Shown one piece after another: positions 40,373-48,273 of a stretch of DNA of 64,000 nucleotides (position 1 is the stretch's first letter; each line of letters opens with the position of its first letter). The notes beneath the pieces were generated by a model. The model made no database searches, was not told the DNA's origin, and saw only the letters and a program-made list of their open reading frames with translations. Location of the stretch: NCBI GenBank assembly GCA_965247735.1, contig CBDFHN010000002.1:1054001-1118000 (forward strand), in the 5' to 3' direction. Made by a program: the position numbers and the translations under genes. The stretch comes from JAOXRU01 sp965247735 (lineage in GTDB: Bacteria; Bacteroidota; Bacteroidia; Flavobacteriales; Flavobacteriaceae).

Positions 40373-42742
40373 TTATTTAATTCTCTTCCCTACAATACTT
40401 GTTGCTACAGTGGTAAAAACCACTATACTTACGGAACTCAGCGGCATTAAAATAGCAGCCACAACTGGCATTAAATTACCAGTTACAGCAAAAGAAAGTC
40501 CAACAAGATTATACACCAACGACAATAAAAAGCTCCATTTTATAATCTTAATTCCCGTTTTAGAAGCTTTTAAAAAAGAAAATATCTTTTTAAACTGGTC
40601 GGCATCAAGAATGGCATCGCAAGCTGGTGAAAACACATTAACATTTTCGGAAATAGCAATACCAACATTACTTTGTGCCAAAGCACCAGCATCATTAAGT
40701 CCATCTCCTACCATTAATACTTTACAACCTGCTTCTTGAAGTTTACAGATATAATTAAGTTTATCTTCTGGTTTTTGCTTGAAATGCAACTGTACTGATT
40801 TTGGAAAAACCCCTTGCAAATACTTTCGTTCTCCTTCATTATCACCAGAAAGTATAATAATCTTATATTCTTTTTCTAAACTTGTAATTTGTTGCTTTAA
40901 GCCTGCCCTATATTGATTTTTAAAAACAAACTCTCCTTTATAGGTATCAGCCATACTAACATGAACAGATGTCTTTTCGGAAACTCCGCGTTCTGGTTTG
41001 CCCACAAAACCAGCTGATCCAATTTTTATCTTATCATTTTTATAAGTTCCCAAAATTCCCTTTCCAGTATGTTCTTCGTACTCATCAAGGGTTACAATAT
41101 CATGTTCAGAAAGTAAATCGTACAGTGTTCTACTCAAAGGATGATTAGATCCTCTTAATGTATTTTTAAGCAACAATTCTTCAGCTGGTGTTAACGTCAC
41201 TCCATGATACTGCACTTCACTTTTTGTAGCAGTAGTAATGGTTCCTGTTTTATCAAAAATAATGGTGTCTATTTCTGCTAAACGCTCTATTACACTTGCG
41301 TTTTTCAAGTAAAACTTTAACTTTCCAAAAATATGAAGCAAATTGCCTAATGTAAACGGAGATGATAAGGCTATTGCACAAGGGCAAGCAATAATCAAGA
41401 CGGCAGTAAATACATTTAAGGCCTTGCTAGCATCTATAAAAAGCCAAAATGCCGTTGCTACAAATGCAATAGTTAGAATGGAAACAGTGAATCTTTTGCT
41501 AATACGATCTGTTAAGTTTTCAAATAAATTATCTTTATCCTTACTAAACGCTTTATTGCCCCATAGCTGGGTAAGATAACTTTGGGCTACGGATTTTAGC
41601 GCTTCCATTTCCATAACACCATTTAGCTGTTTTCCTCCTGCATATATCTTATCACCAGATTTTTTTATAACAGGCTCAGCTTCTCCGGTAACAAAACTAT
41701 AATCTATATGTGTCTGTTTACTTATTAATATTCCATCTACAGGAATCAATTCTTCTGTCCTAATTAATAATCGATCCCCTTTTTTTACATCATATATAGG
41801 AATATTATCTTCTTTTTCATTAGTTCCAATTCTTGTAATTGCTATTGGAAAATAAGACTTATAATCTCGCTCAAATGACAAATAATTATATGTTTTTTGC
41901 TGAAAAAATTTCCCTAACAATAAGAAAAACACCAAGCCTGCTAAACTATCAAAAAAACCAGATCCCAAATCAAAAAGAACATCTATGGTACTTCTTAAAA
42001 ACAAAACAGCAATACCAAGGGCAATTGGCACATCTATATTTAATATTTTTGATTTTAGTCCTTTATATGCTGTTGTAAAATATGATGCTCCTGCATAAAA
42101 TACAACCGGAAGAGAAAAAGCAAACATTAAACTTCTAAACACTACCTTATATTGGTCTAACCAATACTCATCAACTTCAAAATACTCAGGAAATGACAAA
42201 AACATAATATTTCCGAAAGCAAAACCTGCAAACCCAAGCTTATAAATTAGACTTTTGTCACTTTTATTATCTTTAGTTTCATAATCCTCAAGACTTATAT
42301 AAGGTTCATAACCTATAGTACTTAACATTAATACTAATTTTTTTAAAGAATAATTAGTACAGGTATAAGAAATTTGCACTGTTTTTTTTGGAAAGTTAAC
42401 TTCAGAAGAAATTACAGCTGGATTTATTTTTTTTAGATTTTCAAGAACCCATATGCAAGAACTGCAATGAATATGAGGAATATATAAATTAACAATCTGC
42501 GTTTTTTGTTCAGAAAACGTTAGCAGTTTTTCTACAATAACTTTATTATCTAAAAAATCGAATTTACCGATATTCTCTTTTGGACTAGCACCAGGATTAG
42601 AAGCAATGTCATAATAATTTATAAGGTTATTATTTGCAAAAATCTCATATACCGTTTTGCAGCCAGTACAACAAAAAGGTTTTTGATCATAAGAAATTTT
42701 TATTGCATCACAATTATCTCCACAATGAAAACATTTTTCCAT
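40373..42742 (-). CDS. ccoI: Copper-translocating P-type ATPase CcoI/FixI
   Basis: The 789-residue P1B ATPase exports copper for cbb3 assembly. The N-terminal CFHCGDNC and CCTGCKTVYEIF form a Cys-rich metal-binding region, followed by an HMA domain (CSSCIWVLENL). The membrane CPC motif is ACPCAIALSSP; the phosphorylation site is DKTGT; the hinge is GDGLNDAGAL. Length and the extra N-terminal Cys cluster match CcoI rather than CopA. It is first in the cluster and divergent from the Crp/Fnr gene. Confidence 0.95.
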   Translation of the reverse strand: MEKCFHCGDNCDAIKISYDQKPFCCTGCKTVYEIFANNNLINYYDIASNPGASPKENIGKFDFLDNKVIVEKLLTFSEQKTQIVNLYIPHIHCSSCIWVLENLKKINPAVISSEVNFPKKTVQISYTCTNYSLKKLVLMLSTIGYEPYISLEDYETKDNKSDKSLIYKLGFAGFAFGNIMFLSFPEYFEVDEYWLDQYKVVFRSLMFAFSLPVVFYAGASYFTTAYKGLKSKILNIDVPIALGIAVLFLRSTIDVLFDLGSGFFDSLAGLVFFLLLGKFFQQKTYNYLSFERDYKSYFPIAITRIGTNEKEDNIPIYDVKKGDRLLIRTEELIPVDGILISKQTHIDYSFVTGEAEPVIKKSGDKIYAGGKQLNGVMEMEALKSVAQSYLTQLWGNKAFSKDKDNLFENLTDRISKRFTVSILTIAFVATAFWLFIDASKALNVFTAVLIIACPCAIALSSPFTLGNLLHIFGKLKFYLKNASVIERLAEIDTIIFDKTGTITTATKSEVQYHGVTLTPAEELLLKNTLRGSNHPLSRTLYDLLSEHDIVTLDEYEEHTGKGILGTYKNDKIKIGSAGFVGKPERGVSEKTSVHVSMADTYKGEFVFKNQYRAGLKQQITSLEKEYKIIILSGDNEGERKYLQGVFPKSVQLHFKQKPEDKLNYICKLQEAGCKVLMVGDGLNDAGALAQSNVGIAISENVNVFSPACDAILDADQFKKIFSFLKASKTGIKIIKWSFLLSLVYNLVGLSFAVTGNLMPVVAAILMPLSSVSIVVFTTVATSIVGKRIK

Positions 42743-42772
42743 TTAAAATTTACTTAGTATATTACAGTACTA

Positions 42773-42816
42773 CAAAGGTCATTAAGATGATTTCCTTAAA
42801 ACATGATAAATATCAG
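42773..42816 (-). promoter_or_regulatory. ccoI promoter with FNR-like box (divergent with the regulator)
   Basis: ATGAT-AAAT-ATCAG (42803-42816, 8 of 10 bases of TTGAT-N4-ATCAA) is followed toward ccoI by a near-perfect -7 element GACCTTTG (minus strand, 42773-42780) with a 22-bp spacer, identical to the ccoS promoter. The same box ends 34 bp before the regulator's own start, allowing autoregulation. Confidence 0.7.
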
Positions 42817-42850
42817 TTTTAGTAATTATTAATAGTTGTAATTTTACACC

Positions 42851-43540
42851 ATGAGCAAATGTGAGAATTGTATTATTCGGCAATTTAATGCACTTCGTGC
42901 TTTAAGTAAAGAAGAGCTAAAAAAAATATCTGACACCAAAGAAAGCAGAAACTTTAAAAAAGGAGATGTAATTTTTGATGAAGGGGAAAAACTTAATGGA
43001 GTATTTTGTGTACGGAGCGGAATTTCTAAATTATCAAAATTAAGTCCAAATGGAAAAGACCAAATTGTAAAATTGGCTTCTAAAGGAGAGGTTTTAGGAC
43101 AACGATCTGTAATCGTAAAAGAACCAACCAATTTAAGTGCAATTGCACTTGAGGATATGGATGTCTGTTTTATTTCAAAAGATCATATTGTTGATTCTTT
43201 AGGGAAAAATCCAGAATTTACTAAAGAAATCTTACGTCATATGGCTCATGAACTTAAGGAAGCTGACAATGTTATTGTTAATATGAGTCAAAAAAATGTA
43301 AAGCAAAGAACTGCGGAAGCACTTATTTATATTAAGAGTAATTTTGGAATAGATGCTGAAGGTTTTTTAAATTTGGTGATATCAAGAGAAGATATTTCTA
43401 ACATTATTGGTACTGCTACCGAATCGTGTATTAGAATTATTTCTGATTTTAAAAAGAAAAAACTCATTGAAACCTCGGGTAAAAGAATAAAAATAATAAA
43501 TGAAAAAGGACTCTTACAATTAGCGCAGGGACTTTCTTAG
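42851..43540 (+). CDS. Crp/Fnr family regulator, probable cbb3 activator
   Basis: The 229-residue regulator has a cyclic-nucleotide-binding-like domain (about 20-130) and a C-terminal winged HTH (ISREDISNIIGTATESCIRI). Cysteines at 4, 7 and 106 align with FNR Cys20, Cys23 and Cys122; FNR Cys29 is replaced by Asn13, but Cys53 is an extra candidate ligand. Hence an oxygen-labile iron-sulfur sensor is possible but not certain. The recognition helix keeps the Glu and Arg of FNR/CRP. Its position divergent from ccoI and the shared boxes point to oxygen control of cco. Confidence 0.88.
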   Translation: MSKCENCIIRQFNALRALSKEELKKISDTKESRNFKKGDVIFDEGEKLNGVFCVRSGISKLSKLSPNGKDQIVKLASKGEVLGQRSVIVKEPTNLSAIALEDMDVCFISKDHIVDSLGKNPEFTKEILRHMAHELKEADNVIVNMSQKNVKQRTAEALIYIKSNFGIDAEGFLNLVISREDISNIIGTATESCIRIISDFKKKKLIETSGKRIKIINEKGLLQLAQGLS

Positions 43541-43604
43541 AAAAAAACTATCTTTATAAAAAGCTTTTAACAGACCCTAAGCCTTTTAAATAAGAAATTA
43601 TCTT

Positions 43605-44474
43605 ATGAAAAATATTTTATTACCCACTGATTTTTCAACGAACTCGTGGAATGCTATTACATATGCATTGGCACTATACAAAGATCAAGAATGTACTTTT
43701 TATCTGTTACATACGTATACTCCGTCTATAATTAATAGCAGATATCTTGCTACATTAACTATTGAATCTGGAATTGAAGATTATGGTAAAATAAATGCTG
43801 ATAACGAATTGGAGCGTTTGCTAAATCGTATTGATTCGGAATTTGTTAATAAAAAGCACAGCTTTGAAAGCAGTTCTTCTTTTAGTCTATTGGCAGAAGC
43901 CATTAAAGAGCTTATCAATACCAAAGCAATTGATATTATTATAATGGGAACAAAAGGCGCTACTGGTTTGGAAAAGATTTTTATGGGAGGAAACACTGTT
44001 AGGGTCATAAAAGCGATTGAAAAATGTCCTGTCTTAGCAATTCCCGAATTTTATGAGAATCCGCTTACCGAGATTGCTTTTGCTACCGATCTAAAAAGAG
44101 CTTATAATAAAATAGAATTAGAGCAACTTATTAATATTGCATCTTCTTTTAATGCAAGTATAAGAGTAGTGCATGTACAAACAGAAACTGAACTTTCTGA
44201 AATACAACAATTTAACCTTAACTTACTACTCAACCACTTTGACGGTCAACAATATAATATTCACATTATCCCAGAAAAAGTTTCGGTATCCTACAGGATT
44301 CAAAAATTTGTAGAGGATATGAATATTTCTCTTTTAGCCATGATAAATTATAAACATAGTTTTATAGAACAGCTTACCAGAGAATATGTAATTAAAAACA
44401 TTGCTTTCCAAACTCAAGTTCCGTTTTTAGTCCTGCCAGAAATAAGTAGTAAAAATGTAAAAATGAGAATTTAA
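43605..44474 (+). CDS. Universal stress protein, two UspA domains
   Basis: The 289-residue tandem UspA protein has domain 1 (about 1-145) starting KNILLPTDFSTNSWNAITYA and ending with the ATP-binding GTKGATGLEKIFMGGNTVRV. Domain 2 (about 150-280, EIAFATDLKR to VPFLVLPE) lacks a clear G-2x-G-9x-G nucleotide site. It follows the Crp/Fnr gene by 64 bp. USPs often accompany oxygen-response regulators, so it is likely part of the low-oxygen response. Confidence 0.88.
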   Translation: MKNILLPTDFSTNSWNAITYALALYKDQECTFYLLHTYTPSIINSRYLATLTIESGIEDYGKINADNELERLLNRIDSEFVNKKHSFESSSSFSLLAEAIKELINTKAIDIIIMGTKGATGLEKIFMGGNTVRVIKAIEKCPVLAIPEFYENPLTEIAFATDLKRAYNKIELEQLINIASSFNASIRVVHVQTETELSEIQQFNLNLLLNHFDGQQYNIHIIPEKVSVSYRIQKFVEDMNISLLAMINYKHSFIEQLTREYVIKNIAFQTQVPFLVLPEISSKNVKMRI

Positions 44475-44503
44475 CTCCTCTTCTGGCATTTAATACTACA
44501 TGG

Positions 44504-44530
44504 CTTTTCTCGAAATAGAAAAGTTTTCCA
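44504..44530 (+). terminator. Weak terminator candidate after usp
   Basis: CTTTTCT/AGAAAAG form a 7-bp stem with a 6-nt loop, followed by TTTT only. The rest of the space to 44685 shows nothing recognisable. Confidence 0.35.
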
Positions 44531-44685
44531 ATAGCATAATTCAAACTATGGATTTAAGTTATCAATTTCCAGTTAGATTTTTGTAGAATTATTATGTATA
44601 CAAATTGTAACATCTAAAAAAAATGCTTTTTTTTTTGGCTTGACATTGGTTTCTATGGCCATCAAAACTCATTGAATATCGTGAC

Positions 44686-45384
44686 CTAACTATTTATAAC
44701 ATTGCTAACTTTTGAAAACCAAGCATGAATTAAGAGGGTTTGAAAAAATAATACTGGAGCATCAAAACCGCTAGATTTAAGTATTAATTCAATTTCTTTT
44801 ACTGGTTCTAAAGCCACCTTAGTACCGAAAGATTTGGTTCTTATGGGCATGTTAGCATATCCATGCATATTTTCCCAAACTTCAAGAATGCCCTTATATA
44901 CCGAGCTAGACATATCTGAGGCTAAATCAGCATTAATCATATATGCACCTGGTTTAAGTCTTAAAGCAATTTCTAAGAAAAAAGTACTTCGATCTTTCTT
45001 ATCAGTAAAAAAATGAGAAACCAAAATGCTAGTAGCTATGTCGAAAGGTTTTGTTTCTGGGAGCGAATCTAGATAGCCTTCATGAAAAGTACAACGGGAT
45101 AGGAAGCCATACTCTTTAGCACGTTTCTGACATATTTTAAGCATTTCTGAAGCAGGTTCTACCACGGTAAAATTCCAATTCGGAAATGCTTGAGCAAGAT
45201 ATATCAACTCTGAGCCCGTTCCTGCACCAACACAAAGAACTCGTGCATCTGCAGGTGACTTTAACAATAACATACGAATGCATAAATGCAAAGCGTCTTT
45301 AATAGCAATAATTTTATCTCTTTTAGCATCATAAGCCTCTGCATTATCTTGACTATACATGTTATTTGTTTCCTGAAACTTCAT
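44686..45384 (-). CDS. Class I SAM-dependent methyltransferase
   Basis: The 232-residue protein has motif I RVLCVGAGTGSELIYLA, then FTVVEPASEMLKICQ (Asp/Glu of motif II replaced by Glu) and a CTFHEGYLDSLP segment. The substrate is unknown; DUF-type relatives act on small molecules. A second ATG at codon 9 may be the true start. It stands alone between usp and the TonB receptor, with 152 bp upstream that hold no recognisable feature. Confidence 0.8.
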   Translation of the reverse strand: MKFQETNNMYSQDNAEAYDAKRDKIIAIKDALHLCIRMLLLKSPADARVLCVGAGTGSELIYLAQAFPNWNFTVVEPASEMLKICQKRAKEYGFLSRCTFHEGYLDSLPETKPFDIATSILVSHFFTDKKDRSTFFLEIALRLKPGAYMINADLASDMSSSVYKGILEVWENMHGYANMPIRTKSFGTKVALEPVKEIELILKSSGFDAPVLFFQTLLIHAWFSKVSNVINS

Positions 45385-45536
45385 CCTATTTATTTTTGAT
45401 TCCTCATTTAGCTCAACCTATTTGTATTCTGTTTTTCAAAATTATTTTTCAAAAGTAATATTTTTTTTTAAACTAAAGCAACTATGTCGCAATAATGAAT
45501 TAAACTCCTAACATTATTTTCATCAGAAACTCTTTG

Positions 45537-47711
45537 TTATAATTTATCTAACTGATTGCTATTTTTATCATCGCTTATAGTCCAGAAAAAGCCAATAAAA
45601 AAGAACTGATCTGCTGCTGGGGTTAATGCTCTTCTTCCAAAGTCACCATTTACGTCTGGAATATCGCTATATTGGTATCCATTAATATTTTTAAATCCAA
45701 GTATGTTATTAACAGAAAAGTAAAGTATTTTTTGCTGACTTATTAGGTATGCCCAATTAAAGCTAAGATTATTATACGTTTTTGTTTTTTCAGTTAAAAA
45801 CCCTCCTGTATTAGGATTGGTATACGACCTTCCTGATGCAAAAGAATAACTCAAACCCAATTGGCTTCTCCATTTCTCTACCCAGTATTTAGAAACTACA
45901 GATAAATTGTGCTTAGCACCAAACCTTGGTTTTGCTGTTGTAGGATAATTTTTATAATTACGCTCCGTTTCCAAAAAAGAATAACTTAACCAATAATCCA
46001 GTTTTTTAAACGTTTTGCTATCCCTCCAAAAAAGATCGAGACCTGATGCAAAACCATCTCCTGCATTTGATAAGTTACTTGTCGGAATTACATATTGGGT
46101 ATTATACTTTATAAGATCATCATATTTTTTATAATATGTTTCTGCCCTAAAAATTCGTCCATCTGTTATATGTTGATAATTAAAAATATAATGTGCTGCT
46201 TTTTCAGAATTTAAATCTTCGTTATACCTTAAATAGGTATTACTCGGGCTTTGATAAAAATCTCCGTACGCAAAAGAAAATTGCCCATTTTCACTTACCT
46301 TATATGCCAAAGAAACTCTAGGAGAAACCGTATATTCTTTTTGTAAAGCAGAATATTCTGTCCGTAAACCTACTTTTGAAGCAAATTTATCGGAGAAATA
46401 AATGTCAGCTTCAGCAAATGCAGCACTAATATTAGTATTTACCTTGGAGTTAAAATCGAAACCTGTTTCTCCATAGTAATCTTCATTAAACTGCGACAAA
46501 AAGTGTTCTACTCCGAAATTCAACTTAAATCTACTACTAAAATTCTTTTTTGCCGTAACTTTAACATGGTATGAATTTTCTTTAGTATCTATATCATCTA
46601 AATGCTGAGTAACTCCAGTTTTTCCATAAGTATAACTTAGACCTGAACGTAAAGACCATCCATTTCCAAAAAAACCTTTGTAAGAAGTATTCATATAGAA
46701 ATTACTATTTTTTAACTTAAAATGCACTCCATCCTTAAAATTAATATCCTCTTGCGTTAAATCAAAACTAGAAGTATCTAAAGCAGTGTATAGTTTTATG
46801 ATGCCTTTTGCTAACTTATATCGATAAACGGCTTCGCCAGAAAACGTTTCAAATGGCTTGTGCCACGTATTTCTATCATTAAATAATGCCTGATATGGTG
46901 CCAAATTTATATATGACGTATTGACACTTAAGGAACTTTTACCCCAAATTTGGGTATTACCCAATCCAGCACCTACACTCATTATTGAAATATCTGTTTT
47001 TTCTTGGTCTGGTTCATCTACTGAAGATAGTAGCAAGACACTAGAAAGTGCCTGCCCATATTCTGCCGAATATCCACCTGTAGAAAAAGCCATTCCCTTA
47101 AATAAAAATGGAGAATAGCGACCACGAGTAGGAATATTATTTGTGCTTGGTGCAAAAGGCGTAAAAACACGTATTCCGTCTATAAAAATTTGTGTTTCTT
47201 CGGCATCACCGCCCCTTACAAACAACCGTCCATCTTCAGCCACCGTTGATGTACCTGGTAAGGTTTGCAATGCTCCAACAAAATCTCCTAACGCACCTGC
47301 TGTTGTCACTACATCTAACGGTTTTAACACTGATACTTTTGCATTATCCCCAGCTTCAAAGGTTCCTGCTGTGAGTGTAACACCATTTAATGAATTTATT
47401 TCTTCTCTCAATTTTATTACTAAGTCAGTCATCTTAGAAATATTAGATGATAAACTATAGGTTTCAAAACCCAAATAAGAGATCACCAATTTTTGGATAC
47501 CTTTTTCTGTAGTCTCAAAATTAAAAGTTCCTTTATTAGTAGTTGTGCCTCCATCATAGGTTCCTTCAAGAAATACATTTGCGCCTTCTATTAACTCTCC
47601 TTTAGTATCGGTAACTTTTCCAGTCACGACATGTTGGGCATTAATAACACCAGTAATCATAAACATAAATACAACTACTATTTTTACTCTTTTTATTGTG
47701 TTGGTTATCAT
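45537..47711 (-). CDS. TonB-dependent receptor with carboxypeptidase-like N-domain
   Basis: This 724-residue outer-membrane receptor has a signal peptide (about 1-25), a CarboxypepD_reg-like domain (about 27-110, VVTGKVTDTKGELIEGANVF), a plug domain (LPGTSTVAEDGRLFVRGGDAEE, the usual RGG) and a beta barrel. The last barrel-like strand (FFIGFFWTI) is followed by a polar tail of 12 residues ending in Leu, so the terminal aromatic residue expected for barrel assembly is not at the C-terminus. No SusD or partner gene is adjacent, so the substrate is unknown. Confidence 0.88.
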   Translation of the reverse strand: MITNTIKRVKIVVVFMFMITGVINAQHVVTGKVTDTKGELIEGANVFLEGTYDGGTTTNKGTFNFETTEKGIQKLVISYLGFETYSLSSNISKMTDLVIKLREEINSLNGVTLTAGTFEAGDNAKVSVLKPLDVVTTAGALGDFVGALQTLPGTSTVAEDGRLFVRGGDAEETQIFIDGIRVFTPFAPSTNNIPTRGRYSPFLFKGMAFSTGGYSAEYGQALSSVLLLSSVDEPDQEKTDISIMSVGAGLGNTQIWGKSSLSVNTSYINLAPYQALFNDRNTWHKPFETFSGEAVYRYKLAKGIIKLYTALDTSSFDLTQEDINFKDGVHFKLKNSNFYMNTSYKGFFGNGWSLRSGLSYTYGKTGVTQHLDDIDTKENSYHVKVTAKKNFSSRFKLNFGVEHFLSQFNEDYYGETGFDFNSKVNTNISAAFAEADIYFSDKFASKVGLRTEYSALQKEYTVSPRVSLAYKVSENGQFSFAYGDFYQSPSNTYLRYNEDLNSEKAAHYIFNYQHITDGRIFRAETYYKKYDDLIKYNTQYVIPTSNLSNAGDGFASGLDLFWRDSKTFKKLDYWLSYSFLETERNYKNYPTTAKPRFGAKHNLSVVSKYWVEKWRSQLGLSYSFASGRSYTNPNTGGFLTEKTKTYNNLSFNWAYLISQQKILYFSVNNILGFKNINGYQYSDIPDVNGDFGRRALTPAADQFFFIGFFWTISDDKNSNQLDKL

Positions 47712-47857
47712 TTTTGTTCTTTTCTATTATAAGCACAAATATCTATTGCATGCCTTCCAAAAAAGATTAATACTTACCGAATTGTTATTTTTAACGGATG
47801 ATTTGTAATAAACTATATTTTTTTGTGTTATACATAAGTACCTAATATCTACCTATA

Positions 47858-48199
47858 ATGAACTATAATGAAGATCAGCACAAAGACCAACAAATAAAAT
47901 GTGCCAAAAAAATTGCACAATTAACAAACGAAACCAGTCAGAATATTGCTGAATGCATGGATATTATTGATAAAAACAATACATCCATGACTAGTTTTCC
48001 TCTTGAATTTATTGCTTTTGCCGAAAAAATAGCACACAAATTAAGTAATGAAGAAATAGAATTACTATCAATTCTTTCACAAAAAGTAATTGGAATTCAA
48101 AAAATAAACACTGAAAATTTCAGACTTGTTGTAGAATTGGCAGATATGCAAAGACAACGCGTAGAAAACGCATTGGACGACTACAGAGAAATTTTATAA
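47858..48199 (+). CDS. Hypothetical helical protein, 113 residues
   Basis: I recognise no family. The protein is charged and predicted to be wholly helical, without signal peptide or membrane span; pattern SNEEIELLSILSQKVIGIQK and a C-terminal ADMQRQRVENALDDYREIL suggest a coiled coil or bundle. It has a terminator at 48221 and is flanked by the divergent TonB receptor. Confidence 0.6.
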   Translation: MNYNEDQHKDQQIKCAKKIAQLTNETSQNIAECMDIIDKNNTSMTSFPLEFIAFAEKIAHKLSNEEIELLSILSQKVIGIQKINTENFRLVVELADMQRQRVENALDDYREIL

Positions 48200-48220
48200 T
48201 TTATAAAAAATGTAAAAACA

Positions 48221-48258
48221 AAAAACGCCTTGCAACTATTGTTTGCAAGGCGTTTTTT
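48221..48258. terminator. Bidirectional terminator
   Basis: AAAAACGCCTTGCAA/TTTGCAAGGCGTTTTT form a near-perfect stem of about 15 bp with A and T flanks, between the unknown 113-residue gene and convergent recQ. Confidence 0.92.
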
Positions 48259-48273
48259 AATGAAATCAAATTC

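Noticed and set aside
47192..47374. Leu-rich plus-strand ORF inside the TonB receptor
   Set aside because: It is a shadow frame inside the plug domain of a well supported gene.
22193..48199. Homology between the two unknown helical proteins (22193 and 47858)
   Set aside because: Both are helical and similar in size, but I could not align any motif by eye beyond composition.
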